Below, piece after piece: positions 20,720-30,791 of a DNA stretch of 64,000 nucleotides. Under the pieces are notes generated by a model. That model was not told where the DNA came from and ran no database searches. It saw only the letters and a list, made by a program, of their open reading frames with translations. Position 1 is the first letter of the stretch, and the number at the start of each line of letters is the position of its first letter. The position numbers were made by a program, and so were the translations under genes. Source of the stretch: Nocardia aurantiaca (GTDB lineage: Bacteria > Actinomycetota > Actinomycetes > Mycobacteriales > Mycobacteriaceae); contig NZ_WMBB01000004.1 of assembly GCF_009708175.1 (NCBI RefSeq), forward strand, positions 434,001 through 498,000. The letters are read 5' to 3'.

Positions 20720-21244
20720 GTGCGGATCTCGTTACGCGGCACCGGCGACGGGGTGCGGGTCAGCATGCGGCTGGAGATCAACCGCGGGCGCTGGATCGCC
20801 CTGCTCATCATGCTCGGCGTGCTCACCGCCACGGGTGTGATCACCGGGCTGTGGGCCATCGTGGCACCCGAATCGTTCTACACCAGCTTCCCCGGATTCG
20901 GCCTGCACTGGGTGCGCGCCGACGGTCCGTACAACCATCACCTGGTCGGCGATGTCGGGGCCTTCTTCCTGGCGCTGGCCGCCATTTCCGGGGCCGCGGT
21001 CTACTACCGCGACAGCGTCATCGCCCGCGTCGCCGGGCTCGGATGGCTGGTCTTCGGCGTGCCGCACTTCATCTACCACGCCTTCCATCGCCCGGAGACG
21101 ATCGGCGGGTTCGACTTCGCCCTCGAACTGCTTGCCGCCCTGGCCCTTCCGGCGCTCGGCCTGGCCATTCTGTTGGTCGCCCCGCGCGAGCGCTTCCCGG
21201 TCCCCGAGCCCGCCCCCTTCACCTTCAAATTTCCCCGCCGATGA
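20720..21244 (+). CDS. Four-helix membrane protein of unknown function
   Basis: A 174-residue protein with four hydrophobic helices (about 25-48, 76-94, 104-122 and 132-155) and a proline-rich C-terminal tail. The GTG start at 20720 has GGAGGG three bases upstream; an ATG at 20765 would remove a basic 15-residue leader and is a possible alternative. Conserved-looking polar residues in the loops include GLHWVRADGPYNHH and FGVPHFIYHAFH, where histidines cluster near the membrane face and could bind metal or haem; this is inference. It lies 74 bp after the isomerase and may share its transcript. Confidence 0.75.
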   Translation: MRISLRGTGDGVRVSMRLEINRGRWIALLIMLGVLTATGVITGLWAIVAPESFYTSFPGFGLHWVRADGPYNHHLVGDVGAFFLALAAISGAAVYYRDSVIARVAGLGWLVFGVPHFIYHAFHRPETIGGFDFALELLAALALPALGLAILLVAPRERFPVPEPAPFTFKFPRR

Positions 21245-21704
21245 TCCGCCGCCGATGATTTCCCGGCCGTCGCACCGTCGTAACAGGTGACCCGGCCGCA
21301 CCGATTTTCGGAGTAACGGAGTAAAGGTTCAACGGCGAACCACGGGGGATCAATGGCGATCCTCGCCACGGGCGCGATCGGCCGCGCCGACCGTCACCGA
21401 CTCCGCGACCCTCCGAAGCAGAGGGTGCACAGGAGAACAAGCAAGGAACTGCCCGGTCACCCGGTTCGTCACCGTCGACAGTGACCGTCGAGCAATCCGG
21501 GTGGACCGGAGTGGATCCGAGCGGAGGATTCGCGCACGGCGGCTGGTCCACGCCCTTCGGCAAGCAAGCCGGGTTCATTCCGAGCATATGAGGCCGAAGC
21601 CCGAGCACACACAAGAAACCGGCTCCGCGAGAAATTCTCGCGGAGCCGGTTTCTTGTTCTCTCGGCAGGGGTTTCGGGGACTCCCCTGAGAGCCCTGGAG
21701 TTGC
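21245..21704. other. Gene-free gap with bidirectional terminator
   Basis: About 460 bp between two converging genes. Apart from the hairpin at 21611-21657 no coding or RNA feature could be supported; short open frames here have no recognisable content. Confidence 0.5.
21611..21657. terminator. Bidirectional terminator after clpX
   Basis: A nearly perfect 47-nt palindrome: arms 21611-21633 and 21635-21657 match over 23 bp around a single A. It has A-rich and T-rich ends (ACAAGAAACC / GGTTTCTTGT), giving a long stem for either direction. It lies between the membrane-protein gene and the clpX 3' end. Confidence 0.85.
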
Positions 21705-22988
21705 CTATGCCGACTTCTCGCGGCGCTCGGGGCCGGACTGACGCTTGCGGGGGACGATCGTCGGCAGGACGTTGTCGTTCACCGTGTCGGCGTTGACGAC
21801 CACCTTGGCCACATCGTCGCGGCTGGGGATGTCGTACATGACCGGGAGGAGCACCTCTTCCATGATGGCGCGCAGGCCACGCGCGCCGGTGCCCCGCAGA
21901 ATCGCCTGATCAGCGACGGCTTCCAGAGCATCCTGGGTGAACTCCAGATCGACGCCGTCCATCTCGAACAGGCGCACGTACTGCTTCACCAGGGCGTTCT
22001 TCGGCTCGGCCAGGATGCGGACCAGCGAGTCCTTGTCCAGGTTGGTCACCGAGGCGACGATGGGGAGGCGGCCGATGAACTCGGGGATCAGACCGAACTT
22101 GATCAGATCCTCGGGCATGACGTCGGCGAAGTGATCGGCGGTGTCGATCTCGGCCTTGGACCGGACCTCCGCGCCGAAACCGATGCCGCGCTTGCCGACC
22201 CGGTCCTGGACGATCTTCTCGAGACCCGCGAACGCACCGGCCACGATGAACAGCACATTGGTGGTGTCGATCTGGATGAACTCCTGGTGCGGGTGCTTGC
22301 GGCCGCCCTGCGGCGGCACCGACGCCTGCGTGCCCTCCAGGATCTTCAGCAGCGCCTGCTGCACGCCCTCGCCGGACACGTCGCGGGTGATGGACGGGTT
22401 CTCCGACTTGCGGGCGATCTTGTCGACCTCGTCGATGTAGATGATGCCGGTCTCGGCGCGCTTCACGTCGTAGTCGGCGGCCTGGATCAGCTTCAGCAGA
22501 ATGTTCTCGACATCCTCGCCGACGTAGCCGGCCTCCGTGAGCGCGGTGGCGTCCGCGATGGCGAACGGCACGTTCAGCATCTTGGCCAGGGTCTGCGCCA
22601 GATAGGTCTTACCGCAGCCGGTCGGGCCGAGCATGAGGATGTTGGACTTCATCAACTCGACCGGTTCGCCCCGGGAGTCGCGGCCCTTGTCCCCGGCCTG
22701 AATTCGCTTGTAGTGGTTGTAGACCGCCACCGCGAGCGTGCGCTTGGCAGCGTCCTGACCGATCACGTATTGCTCGAGGAAATCGCGGATCTCCGCGGGC
22801 TTGGGCAGCTCATCCAGCTTGACCTCGCTGGATTCGGCGAGCTCTTCCTCGATGATCTCATTGCAGAGGTCGATGCACTCGTCGCAGATGTACACCCCCG
22901 GTCCCGCAATGAGCTTCTTGACCTGCTTCTGGCTCTTTCCGCAGAATGAGCACTTCAACAGATCGCCGCCATCACCGATGCGCGCCAT
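21705..22988 (-). CDS. clpX: ATP-dependent Clp protease ATP-binding subunit ClpX
   Basis: AAA+ unfoldase that feeds substrates to ClpP1P2. The protein is 427 residues, the normal length. It has an N-terminal zinc-binding domain with C13, C16, C35 and C38, a Walker A GPTGCGKT near 124 and Walker [10 protein letters not shown] near 185. The start at ATG 22988 ([10 protein letters not shown]) is the standard N-terminus; a longer open frame to 23096 is not needed. It is followed by a strong terminator and is separated from clpP2 upstream by 327 bp, so it probably has its own promoter. Confidence 0.97.
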   Translation of the reverse strand: MARIGDGGDLLKCSFCGKSQKQVKKLIAGPGVYICDECIDLCNEIIEEELAESSEVKLDELPKPAEIRDFLEQYVIGQDAAKRTLAVAVYNHYKRIQAGDKGRDSRGEPVELMKSNILMLGPTGCGKTYLAQTLAKMLNVPFAIADATALTEAGYVGEDVENILLKLIQAADYDVKRAETGIIYIDEVDKIARKSENPSITRDVSGEGVQQALLKILEGTQASVPPQGGRKHPHQEFIQIDTTNVLFIVAGAFAGLEKIVQDRVGKRGIGFGAEVRSKAEIDTADHFADVMPEDLIKFGLIPEFIGRLPIVASVTNLDKDSLVRILAEPKNALVKQYVRLFEMDGVDLEFTQDALEAVADQAILRGTGARGLRAIMEEVLLPVMYDIPSRDDVAKVVVNADTVNDNVLPTIVPRKRQSGPERREKSA

Positions 22989-23315
22989 CTCCTGGGTCCC
23001 TACTTCCTTGTCCGCGTGCAACCGTCTGTCCCCGGCTGCCGGCGAGCTGCCTTCTTCGAGCGTAAGCCGCGACCCCTGAGTGTGCGGATCCGGCAATTCG
23101 GCTGTGTGTATCCACGGTGCCCATTACAAACACCTGTGTTGGATGCAGAGGCAGAGCCGACAACCACGAGCAAAGGTCCCTAGAGTGACCGTACCCGCTT
23201 CGGCTGACCGAGGTCGACAACTTGGGCACGTTTCTCACCGGACATGTGCGTGGACTCACCCCTGCCGGGGTGGCGGGGACGCCTGGGACACACAGAACCC
23301 CGCCACCCGCCCAGC
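22989..23315. other. Intergenic region clpP2-clpX
   Basis: This 327-bp gap on the minus-strand side upstream of clpX presumably holds the clpX promoter. No gene, hairpin or recognised operator was found. Confidence 0.4.
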
Positions 23316-24008
23316 TCACTTCTGGGCGCTGAGCTTGCGGTACTCGAACACCGTGTCCACGATCCCGTATTCCTTCGCCTCCTCGGCGGTGAGGATCTTG
23401 TCGCGATCGGTGTCCTTGCGAATGGTGTCCGCGTCCTTGCCGGTGTGGCGAGCCAGCGTGGTCTCCATGAGGCGACGCATGCGCTCGATCTCGGCGGCCT
23501 GGATCTCGAGGTCGGAGACCTGGCCCTGGATGCCGCCCGAGGTGGACGGCTGGTGGATCAGGACGCGGGCGTTGGGCAGCGCGGCGCGCTTGCCGGGGGC
23601 GCCGGCGGCGAGCAGCACGGCCGCGGCCGAGGCGGCCTGGCCCAGGCAGACGGTCGCGACATCGGCGCGCACGTACTGCATGGTGTCGTAGATGGCCATC
23701 AGCGCGGTGAAGGAACCACCGGGCGAGTTGATGTACATGGTGATGTCGCGGTCCGGATCCAGGGATTCCAGCACCAGCAGCTGCGCCATGATGTCGTTGG
23801 CCGAGGTGTCGTCAACCTGCGCGCCGAGGAAGATGATGCGCTCCTCGAACAGCTTGTTGTAGGGGTTGGACTCCTTGACACCGAAGCTCGAGTGCTCGAC
23901 GAACGACGGCAGGATGTAGCGGCCCTGCGGCATCTGCATCTGGTTGAGCGAGGAACCGGCGGCAGCGAAGGTGATGCCCGCGGCCCGCGGATCGATCATG
24001 TTGGACAT
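23316..24008 (-). CDS. clpP2: ATP-dependent Clp protease proteolytic subunit ClpP2
   Basis: Serine protease subunit of the mixed ClpP1P2 tetradecamer. The protein is 230 residues from ATG 24008, which is preceded by GGAGAG. The catalytic Ser sits in GQAASAAAV, the His in VLIHQPS and the Asp in DTDRDK, so the triad is intact. It lies 37 bp downstream of clpP1 in the same operon. ClpP1P2 is essential in mycobacteria. This canonical pair contrasts with the accessory pair at 54.3-55.5 kb. Confidence 0.96.
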   Translation of the reverse strand: MSNMIDPRAAGITFAAAGSSLNQMQMPQGRYILPSFVEHSSFGVKESNPYNKLFEERIIFLGAQVDDTSANDIMAQLLVLESLDPDRDITMYINSPGGSFTALMAIYDTMQYVRADVATVCLGQAASAAAVLLAAGAPGKRAALPNARVLIHQPSTSGGIQGQVSDLEIQAAEIERMRRLMETTLARHTGKDADTIRKDTDRDKILTAEEAKEYGIVDTVFEYRKLSAQK

Positions 24009-24045
24009 ACGCGTCTCTCCAAAGTCTGTGTAATGGGCTGCGGAA

Positions 24046-24636
24046 CTACTTGCTGCTGCTGCCGTTCGCCTGGCTCGCGTGGGTGACCACATGGTCGATG
24101 AACCCGTAGTCGAGCGCCTCGGCGGCGGTGAACCAGCGGTCGCGGTCGGCGTCGGCGGTCACCTGCTCGATGGACTTACCGGTGTGCTGCGCCTGCAGCT
24201 CGTTGAGTTCGCGCTTGGTGTAGGCGAACTGCTCGGCCTGGATGGCGATATCGGCCGCGGAACCACCGAGACCGGCGGAGGGCTGGTGCATCATGATCCG
24301 CGCGTGCGGCAGCGCGTAGCGCTTGCCCTTCGTGCCCGCGGCGAGCAGGAACTGCCCCATCGAGGCGGCCAGTCCCATGCCGACCGTACGGATATCGCAT
24401 TCGGCGAACTGCATGGTGTCGTAGATGGCCATGCCCGCGGTCACCGAACCGCCCGGGGAGTTGATGTAGAGCGAGATGTCCTTGGTCGGGTCCTCGGCCG
24501 ACAGCAGGAGAATCTGCGCGCACAGCTTGTTGGCGATGTCGTCGTCGACCTGAGTACCCAGGAAGATGATGCGCTCGCGCAGCAGGCGCTCGTACACCGA
24601 ATCACTGAGGTTCAGACCAGCAGTCGCGGATGTCAT
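24046..24636 (-). CDS. clpP1: ATP-dependent Clp protease proteolytic subunit ClpP1
   Basis: First subunit gene of the essential clpP1P2 operon, 196 residues from ATG 24636. A GTG at 24663 would add nine residues. The catalytic Ser is in GLAASMGQ, His in MMHQPS and Asp in DADRDRW, all intact. A ClgR-type core motif lies 134 bp upstream at 24770-24780, matching the known control of clp genes by ClgR in actinobacteria. A strong hairpin isolates the operon from tig. Confidence 0.96.
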   Translation of the reverse strand: MTSATAGLNLSDSVYERLLRERIIFLGTQVDDDIANKLCAQILLLSAEDPTKDISLYINSPGGSVTAGMAIYDTMQFAECDIRTVGMGLAASMGQFLLAAGTKGKRYALPHARIMMHQPSAGLGGSAADIAIQAEQFAYTKRELNELQAQHTGKSIEQVTADADRDRWFTAAEALDYGFIDHVVTHASQANGSSSK

Positions 24637-24730
24637 GCGCACCCCTGCCTGATGAATTGTCACGGATACCTGCCCTCTCTCAACGGCTCGGTTAACAAGC
24701 CCCTACTGATTCGCTGACACAAACCCTAAC

Positions 24731-24770
24731 GAAGCAGGGCGGCACCGAACTCCCGGTACCGCCCTGCTTC
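24731..24770. terminator. Terminator between tig and clpP1
   Basis: A 17-bp stem (24731-24747 with 24754-24770, one mismatch) and a 6-nt loop, followed on the minus strand by GTTAGGGTTT. It ends the tig transcript. Confidence 0.75.
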
Positions 24771-24780
24771 GCTCACAGCG
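24770..24780. promoter_or_regulatory. ClgR-like operator core upstream of clpP1P2
   Basis: CGCTCACAGCG fits the ClgR core CGCYNANRGCG described in corynebacteria. The flanking bases of the longer consensus are only partly matched. It lies 134 bp upstream of the clpP1 start. Confidence 0.45.
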
Positions 24781-24871
24781 CAAACTTACGTCAACACTTC
24801 ATGTTCCCGCGGCCGGGGGCTCTCGGGGGTGTCACGCCCCGGGGCCCCTGAGCACAGGCCGTGTCGAATTC

Positions 24872-26287
24872 TTACTTGGCCTCGGCCTCGGCCTCGGCGG
24901 CCTCGGTCGCGTCCGCGACGGTGGCGAGCTCCTCGGCGGAGACCTCCTCGGCCTCGTCGGCCGGGTTGCCGAACATCTCGGTGGTGTCCACGGCGTTGCC
25001 GGCGGTGTCGGTGACGGCGGCCTTGACCACGACGCCGGCGAGGGCCTTGCCGCGGCGGACGTCGGCGAAGACCGCGCCCAGCTGACCGGCCTGCTGGATC
25101 TGCTGGATGAACTGATCCGGCGACATGCCGTAGCGCTGCGCCTGGAAGATGATCCGCTCGTACAGCTCGTCCTGGCCGACCTGGGTGTTCTCGGCCTCGG
25201 CGACGGCGTCGAGCAGCAGCTGGGTCTTGACCGACTTCTCGGCGGCTTCCTTGGTGTCCTTCTTGAACTCCTCGAGGGAGGAGCCCTGGGCCTCGAGCGC
25301 CTCGGCCAGCTTGGCCTCGTCGTGGTCGAAGCCGTGGACGGCGTCGTGTTCGACGGCGTCGATCTCGGCCTTGACGACGCCCTCCGGCAGCGGGATCTCG
25401 ACGGTCTCGAGCAGCTGCTCGAGCACCTTGTCGCGGATCTCGCCGGCCTGCTGGACCTTCTTGACCCGCTCGACGCGGGTCTTCAGGTCTTCCTTCAGCT
25501 CGTCGATGGTGTCGAATTCGCTTGCCAGCTGGGCGAATTCGTCATCGGCCTCGGGCAGCTCCCGCTCCTTGACCGACTGCACGGTCACGGTGATGACGGC
25601 GTCCTTGCCCGCGTGCTCGCCGGCGACCAGCTTGGAGGTGAAGTCCTTGGACTCGCTCTCCTTCAGGCCGATCAGGGCCTCATCCAGGCCCTCGATGAGC
25701 TGGCCGGAGCCGACCTCATGGGACAGACCGGTGGTGGAGGCCTCCTCGACGGTCTCGCCGTCGACGGTGGCGGACAGGTCGATGGAGACGAAGTCGCCGT
25801 TCTCGATGGCCCGCTCGACCGACTTCAGGGTGCCGAAGCGCTGACGCAGCGACTGCAGCTGCTCGTCGATGTCCTCATCGGTGATCTCGATCGGGTCGAC
25901 CGAGACGGCGATGGAGGAGTACTCCGGCAAGGTGATCTCCGGGCGGACGTCGACCTCGGCGGTGAAGGCCAGCTCCTGGCCGTCCTCGATCTTGGTGATC
26001 TCGATGTCCGGCTGGCCGATGACCTTCGCCTCGGTGGCGACGACGGCCTCGCTGTAGCGCTTGGGCAGCGCATCGTTGACGACCTGCTCCAGCACGGCGC
26101 CGCGGCCGATACGGGCCTCGAGAAGCTTGGCCGGCGCCTTGCCCGGACGGAAGCCCGGGATCCGAACCTGCTGCGCGAGAGCCTTGTAGGCGCGGTCGAA
26201 GTCCGGCTTCAGCTCCTCGAAGGGCACCTCGACATTGATGCGGACCCGAGTCGGGCTCAGCTGCTCGACGGTGCTCTTCACGGACAT
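24872..26287 (-). CDS. tig: Trigger factor
   Basis: Ribosome-bound chaperone with peptidyl-prolyl isomerase activity that meets nascent chains. The protein is 471 residues. The N-terminal ribosome-binding domain includes the signature GFRPGKAP near 45-52, followed by an FKBP-like middle domain (about 165-245) and a long helical C-terminal domain with a Glu/Ala-rich tail. It lies upstream of clpP1P2 on the same strand, as in other Mycobacteriales, but is separated from it by a terminator. The assignment is firm. Confidence 0.97.
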   Translation of the reverse strand: MSVKSTVEQLSPTRVRINVEVPFEELKPDFDRAYKALAQQVRIPGFRPGKAPAKLLEARIGRGAVLEQVVNDALPKRYSEAVVATEAKVIGQPDIEITKIEDGQELAFTAEVDVRPEITLPEYSSIAVSVDPIEITDEDIDEQLQSLRQRFGTLKSVERAIENGDFVSIDLSATVDGETVEEASTTGLSHEVGSGQLIEGLDEALIGLKESESKDFTSKLVAGEHAGKDAVITVTVQSVKERELPEADDEFAQLASEFDTIDELKEDLKTRVERVKKVQQAGEIRDKVLEQLLETVEIPLPEGVVKAEIDAVEHDAVHGFDHDEAKLAEALEAQGSSLEEFKKDTKEAAEKSVKTQLLLDAVAEAENTQVGQDELYERIIFQAQRYGMSPDQFIQQIQQAGQLGAVFADVRRGKALAGVVVKAAVTDTAGNAVDTTEMFGNPADEAEEVSAEELATVADATEAAEAEAEAK

Positions 26288-26528
26288 GCTCCTTGTTCGT
26301 TGTTCATGGTTGACGTCTAGGTTCCCCCCGAACGCATCCCGACCAGGTTAGTCGACCGGCATCCGAGGCACGCAATCGGATACGTAGGGGACACGACGAC
26401 TGATCCGGCGCGGATGGCAGTGACTCGCCGGGGCCGCCCGAGACCCGACCCGGTACTGACCGGCGGCCCGGAGCGAGATGGGAGGGCGGCACCCGACTAC
26501 CGGCGGAAACTCCGGGGAGTCGGGGAAG

Positions 26529-27095
26529 TCAGCTACCGACCTTGACGGCGTCGGTGACGAAGACCAGGGTCTCGTACGGCTTGATACCGCGCCCGCCCGC
26601 GCCGTAGCCCAGGTCCGGCGGGACGATGAGCAGTCGGCGCGCGCCCTGTTGGACGCCGACCAGGCCCTGATCCCAACCCTTGATGACCTTGCCAGCGCCC
26701 AGCGGCAGGTCGAAGGGCTCGCCGCGAGTGAAGGAACTGTCCAGAACCTTCTTGTTCGACCAGGTAACCAGCGTGTAGTTCATGGTCAGCTGGTCGCCGG
26801 CCTTGGCGCCCGGGCCGCTGCCCGGGACCAGGTCTTTCACGATGAGCTGCTTGGGCGGATCGCAGTCGTCCGGGATGGTGATCTTGGGAGCCTCGCCGAA
26901 GCCGCCGTCGACCTTGATGTCGTCGGCGGTGCACTCGCGGCCCTTGCTCTGGGTGGCGGTGGCGGCCGTGCTGGTCGCGGCGGTGGTCGTGGAGGTAGAC
27001 GCCGCCTTGTTGTCGCCGCTGCTGCCGCAGCCCGCCGCCAGCACCGTGGCGGCCGCGATCGCACCGATCACACCGACCTTGCCCACCAAGCGCAT
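26529..27095 (-). CDS. FKBP-type peptidyl-prolyl isomerase, lipoprotein
   Basis: A 188-residue exported isomerase. The signal peptide ends in the lipobox LAAGC with the lipidated Cys at 23, followed by a Ser/Thr/Ala-rich tether to about 50 and an FKBP domain from about 85 to the end. The domain includes the characteristic FDLPLGAGKVIKGWDQGL strand and the LGYGAGG loop. It should sit on the outer face of the membrane and assist folding of exported proteins. It is located upstream of tig on the same strand, separated by 241 bp. Confidence 0.9.
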   Translation of the reverse strand: MRLVGKVGVIGAIAAATVLAAGCGSSGDNKAASTSTTTAATSTAATATQSKGRECTADDIKVDGGFGEAPKITIPDDCDPPKQLIVKDLVPGSGPGAKAGDQLTMNYTLVTWSNKKVLDSSFTRGEPFDLPLGAGKVIKGWDQGLVGVQQGARRLLIVPPDLGYGAGGRGIKPYETLVFVTDAVKVGS

Positions 27096-27668
27096 TCCCG
27101 CTCCCGTCCGTCTGACCCGGATTGCCGCGAAGATTGCGGCGTCGCGCCGAACCTACACGGTGGGATCGGCACCCGCCGAGCAGGGCGCGGCCGCGAGAGT
27201 TTTCGACCGCTGCGCCGATGACCAAGCGAAATTCATCGAGGGACTGGTCCGCACCCAGGATAATCCGGCGCAATTGCGGCCAGGCCAGCGTCCAGCGCCG
27301 ACCAACCCGAGGCTGGAGAACAGCAGGTTGCGTGGATCGCCCGCGGTCATGGCGGATTCGGCGGCGGCGACCTTCTCGAAGTTGGTGGCGGATGCGGTTC
27401 TCTCGTCGGGAGCCGCCGAAACATGCAGGCACTCGGCGGTTCTACCGAAATGGAGTGCGCCGGTGAGGGGCAGGAAGCGTAGCTCCACGCCTGCTTCCCG
27501 TCCGTGACGCCTGCTTCCCACCGGTTCCGCGCACTGTCGGGGGACGGGCCTAGGCCAACGATCAGCCGCGGGACCTGAATATCGAGCGAGTTCCCCAACC
27601 CGATGCGGCGGAGCAGTCCTACGGCGTCGCGCACGTTGTGATCCGGAGGCGGCGCCGGGGCGGGCGCG
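27096..27668. other. Gene-free stretch
   Basis: About 570 bp between the FKBP gene and the lipoprotein gene. Short minus-strand frames of 95-122 codons exist, but none has a recognisable motif or a convincing ribosome site, so no gene is called. Confidence 0.4.
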
Positions 27669-28937
27669 CTAGCGGCCGGTGACCAGGACGGCGTACTGGG
27701 CGGCGGCCATTCGGTGTACGGCTTGCTCGGTCGGGCCGGATACCAGCGCCAGGTAGCGGCCGTCCAGCACCAGGCAGGTGTAGTCGTGGTCGCCCGCCTG
27801 CGAGTTCACACCGAAACCGCGCAGACAGACGGCGTCCGGAACGCCGTCCGGCGGGGCCGCGAGGGATCGGGTCGCGCCCGGCTCGGACAGTCTGCGCAAC
27901 GCCTGCCGGGCGGCGACGGCGTCGGGAAAACGCAGCAGTTGCGCGGAATCCGCGATGGCGACGGCCTCGACCGGGATGCGGGCGGTGTCGCCGGGCCGGT
28001 TGATCCGGAGGTCGGCGACGATCGGGCCGTACACCACGCCGGTCGCGCGCCGGGGGCCGCCCCAACCCGCGATGAGCTGGTACTCGTCTTGGAACAGCCT
28101 GGGGTACGGCCATTGACCGGGTTCGGCGGGCAGCAGGCGAGCCAGCATGCCGCCCGGATCGAGCGGCAACGCCGAGAGTGCCTCGGGCGTAGTCGGTGTG
28201 AACGCGTCCAGCCGTGGAAGTTCCGCGTCGAAGGTGGCGGTGGCCAGCGCCCTCATGGCGGCACGGTCGGTGGTCTGGTTGGTGATGAACAGGCTTACCA
28301 CGTAGGGACCGTGGGCGAGGGTCGCGGCCATCGTCGGGACAGAGGGTCGCCAATGTCCGTACGTCGCAAAGTAATCGGGGAACCGAACGGTGACATTGTC
28401 GCGATTGACGGCGAAGTCGAAGGCGTCGATCTCCCGGGCCGCATCGATGGCCGCCATATTGTCGCGCATGCGCAGGACCGTGATGCGCACCGATCGGATC
28501 GGGCCGGACTCCGGTATACCGGTCGCGTCGATCTTCGGCATGCCGGTCGGATCGTCGGTGCCGCCGATGCTGAACCCGGCCAGCATCCCGTGAGCGGTGA
28601 GCGTCGATCGGGTCGCGTCGGCGAGAATGCCGACCGCTTCCGTCGGAGACGGGACCGGTATGGCCGAGATCCGCGACAGGGCGGGGTCGACCGCCCGGGG
28701 CGAAACGACGGCTTCGGCCATGCGCACCGATTCCATCAGCCGTCCATAGGTTTCACCGGCATCCGGCGGTGCGGTGAGGGGACTGCCGCTGTAGCCGCCG
28801 AGATCGAGAGTTCGCAGTTCCGGCGTCGCCACCCGCGGCGCGCCCGCGATCGTGCAGGCGCTCACCAGTACCGCGACCGAGACCAGCGGTAACCTTCCGG
28901 CGTAACCGCGCCGGATCGTCGAATCAGTTCGGCGCAT
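27669..28937 (-). CDS. Large lipoprotein, DUF7373-type
   Basis: A 422-residue exported protein with a lipobox VLVSAC (Cys28) after a basic N-terminus. The mature protein looks like two alpha/beta repeats and contains two late cysteines (CLRGFG and YTCLVLDGRYLALVSG) near 373 and 390, probably disulphide-linked. This resembles a lipoprotein family that is abundant in Nocardia and of unknown role (DUF7373, by resemblance only). It is monocistronic and divergent from hen1. The family name is less certain than the lipoprotein nature. Confidence 0.75.
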   Translation of the reverse strand: MRRTDSTIRRGYAGRLPLVSVAVLVSACTIAGAPRVATPELRTLDLGGYSGSPLTAPPDAGETYGRLMESVRMAEAVVSPRAVDPALSRISAIPVPSPTEAVGILADATRSTLTAHGMLAGFSIGGTDDPTGMPKIDATGIPESGPIRSVRITVLRMRDNMAAIDAAREIDAFDFAVNRDNVTVRFPDYFATYGHWRPSVPTMAATLAHGPYVVSLFITNQTTDRAAMRALATATFDAELPRLDAFTPTTPEALSALPLDPGGMLARLLPAEPGQWPYPRLFQDEYQLIAGWGGPRRATGVVYGPIVADLRINRPGDTARIPVEAVAIADSAQLLRFPDAVAARQALRRLSEPGATRSLAAPPDGVPDAVCLRGFGVNSQAGDHDYTCLVLDGRYLALVSGPTEQAVHRMAAAQYAVLVTGR

Positions 28938-29201
28938 CCCGCCACCACCCGTCGTACAGGTTCGCTCCGGGCCGCCGGATCATCTATCGCCGTGTGCTGG
29001 TGTGAGCTTCGCGCCATGCTGTCGAAATGTCGGCGAGATCCTCCCCCGGACGCGCCTTTTCGAGTGTGATCGCATTCATTGCGGGCGGCAACCGTTCAGC
29101 GGGAGATCGCGACCGGTCCGTGACAATTCGCGAACGACACGGCATTCTCCGTAGACGGAAATGTGTTTGCGACCACTCCCAGCCTACGGGAGCATCTCAG
29201 G

Positions 29202-30791
29202 ATGCTGTTGACGATTTCTTGTACGCGACCCGTGGGGGCCGAATGGCCCGCCACCGATCTGGGGTACCTGCTGCACAAGAATCCTTCGCGCATACAGACT
29301 TTCGAGCAGTCCTACGGAGTGGCGCACGTCCTCTACCCGGAGGCGCGCGACGAGCGCTGCACGGCCACGCTGATGCTGGAGATCGATCCGGTGCGGCAAG
29401 CGCGGGGAAACGGAGCGGGGCGTGGGAAGTCCAAGGGCACGCCGGAATTCAGCCTCGGCCAGTATGTCAACGATCGGCCGTACGCGGCGTCTTCGCTACT
29501 GTCCGTGGCCATTTCGACGGTTCTCGGCACCGCCCTGCACGGTCGCTGCACGCAGCGGCCGGAACTGGCCGAAACCGCGCTGCCACTGTGGATCGAGCTC
29601 CCGGCCGTGCCATGCAAGGGCGGGCCGGAGTACGCCGAGCGGGTTTTCGCGCCGCTGGGCTGGACCGTCGCGGCCGCTCCCCTCCCGCTGGACCCGGCCT
29701 TCCCCGAGTGGGGCGACTCGCATTGTCTGCGGCTCGAACTCACCGGGACCCTGCGGCTGGCCGATGCGCTGTCGCACCTGTATGTGCTGTTGCCGGTACT
29801 CGACGGCAGCAAGCACTACTGGCTCGACAGCGCCGAGATCGACAAGCTGCTCCGCTTCGGCGAGGGCTGGCTCACCGAGCACCCGGAGCGCGAGTGGATC
29901 ACCCGCCGCTACCTGACCCGGCGTCACACCCTGGTTCGCACCGCGCTGGCGCGCCTGGCGGAATTGGACGACGCCGAGCCGGAGGAACTGGACGCCATCG
30001 AGGACCTCGGCGACGACGTTGTGGCCGAGAGCGATTCCGGTGCGACGGCGGACTCGGCCGACGACACCTCGGCGGAGCCGACCGGGAACGATGCCGCGGC
30101 GACCGGGTGCGCGCTCGCCAACGGCGAGCGCGGTCCCTCGCTGGCCGTGCTGCGCCGCGCGGCCGTGCATCGGGCACTGCTGGAGCTCGGGGCGCACCGA
30201 GTGCTCGATCTCGGATGCGGGCAGGGGTCGCTTCTGCGGGAACTGGTGGCGGACCGGGCTTTCGGCGAGCTCGTCGGGATAGATGTGTCGATGCGGGAGT
30301 TGAAGATCGCGGCGCGGCGGCTGCGGCGGCTGCCGGAGTGGCAGGCGCGACGGATCACCGTGTGGCAGGGAGCGCTCACGTATACCGACGCCTCGTTGCG
30401 GGGGTATGACGCGGCCGTGCTCATGGAGGTGATCGAGCACGTGGACGCGTCTCGGCTGAAGGCGCTGGAGCACGCGGTGTTCGGTGCGGCGACTCCGGGC
30501 GCCGTCGTCGTGACCACGCCCAACAGCGAGTACAACGTGCGCTATGGCGGGCTCGCGGCCGGCGCTTTCCGGCACTCGGATCACCGATTCGAGTGGAGCC
30601 GGGCAGAATTCGCCGAATGGGCGCACCGGGTCGGTGAAACGTATGGGTACGCCGTGCGATTTGAGCCGATCGGGCCCGAGGATGCGGAAGTGGGGGCATC
30701 GACACAGATGGCCGTGTTCACGAAACAGGATGCCGTGCTCGCCGACGAGGAAACCAAGCGCGACGATGGCGACGAGAAAGGGGCCGCGTAA
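29202..30791 (+). CDS. hen1: 3'-terminal RNA ribose 2'-O-methyltransferase Hen1
   Basis: Methylates the 2'-OH at the 3' end of a cleaved RNA before ligation, so that the repaired junction resists re-cleavage. The protein is 529 residues from ATG 29202 (MLLTISCTRP). The N-terminal bacterial Hen1-specific domain is followed by an acidic linker (about 255-305) and a C-terminal SAM methyltransferase with DLGCGQGS near 336 and the metal-binding EVIEH near 409. The stop overlaps the start of pnkp by one base (TAATG). The pair is the known bacterial Pnkp/Hen1 RNA-repair system. Confidence 0.93.
   Translation: MLLTISCTRPVGAEWPATDLGYLLHKNPSRIQTFEQSYGVAHVLYPEARDERCTATLMLEIDPVRQARGNGAGRGKSKGTPEFSLGQYVNDRPYAASSLLSVAISTVLGTALHGRCTQRPELAETALPLWIELPAVPCKGGPEYAERVFAPLGWTVAAAPLPLDPAFPEWGDSHCLRLELTGTLRLADALSHLYVLLPVLDGSKHYWLDSAEIDKLLRFGEGWLTEHPEREWITRRYLTRRHTLVRTALARLAELDDAEPEELDAIEDLGDDVVAESDSGATADSADDTSAEPTGNDAAATGCALANGERGPSLAVLRRAAVHRALLELGAHRVLDLGCGQGSLLRELVADRAFGELVGIDVSMRELKIAARRLRRLPEWQARRITVWQGALTYTDASLRGYDAAVLMEVIEHVDASRLKALEHAVFGAATPGAVVVTTPNSEYNVRYGGLAAGAFRHSDHRFEWSRAEFAEWAHRVGETYGYAVRFEPIGPEDAEVGASTQMAVFTKQDAVLADEETKRDDGDEKGAA

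Noticed and set aside
21225..21614. 129-codon minus-strand frame before clpX terminator
   Set aside because: Arg/Gly/Pro-rich with no motif, and it overlaps the end of the membrane-protein gene on the opposite strand.
27153..27521. 122-codon minus-strand frame between FKBP and lipoprotein genes
   Set aside because: No ribosome site, signal peptide or family motif; not enough to call a gene.
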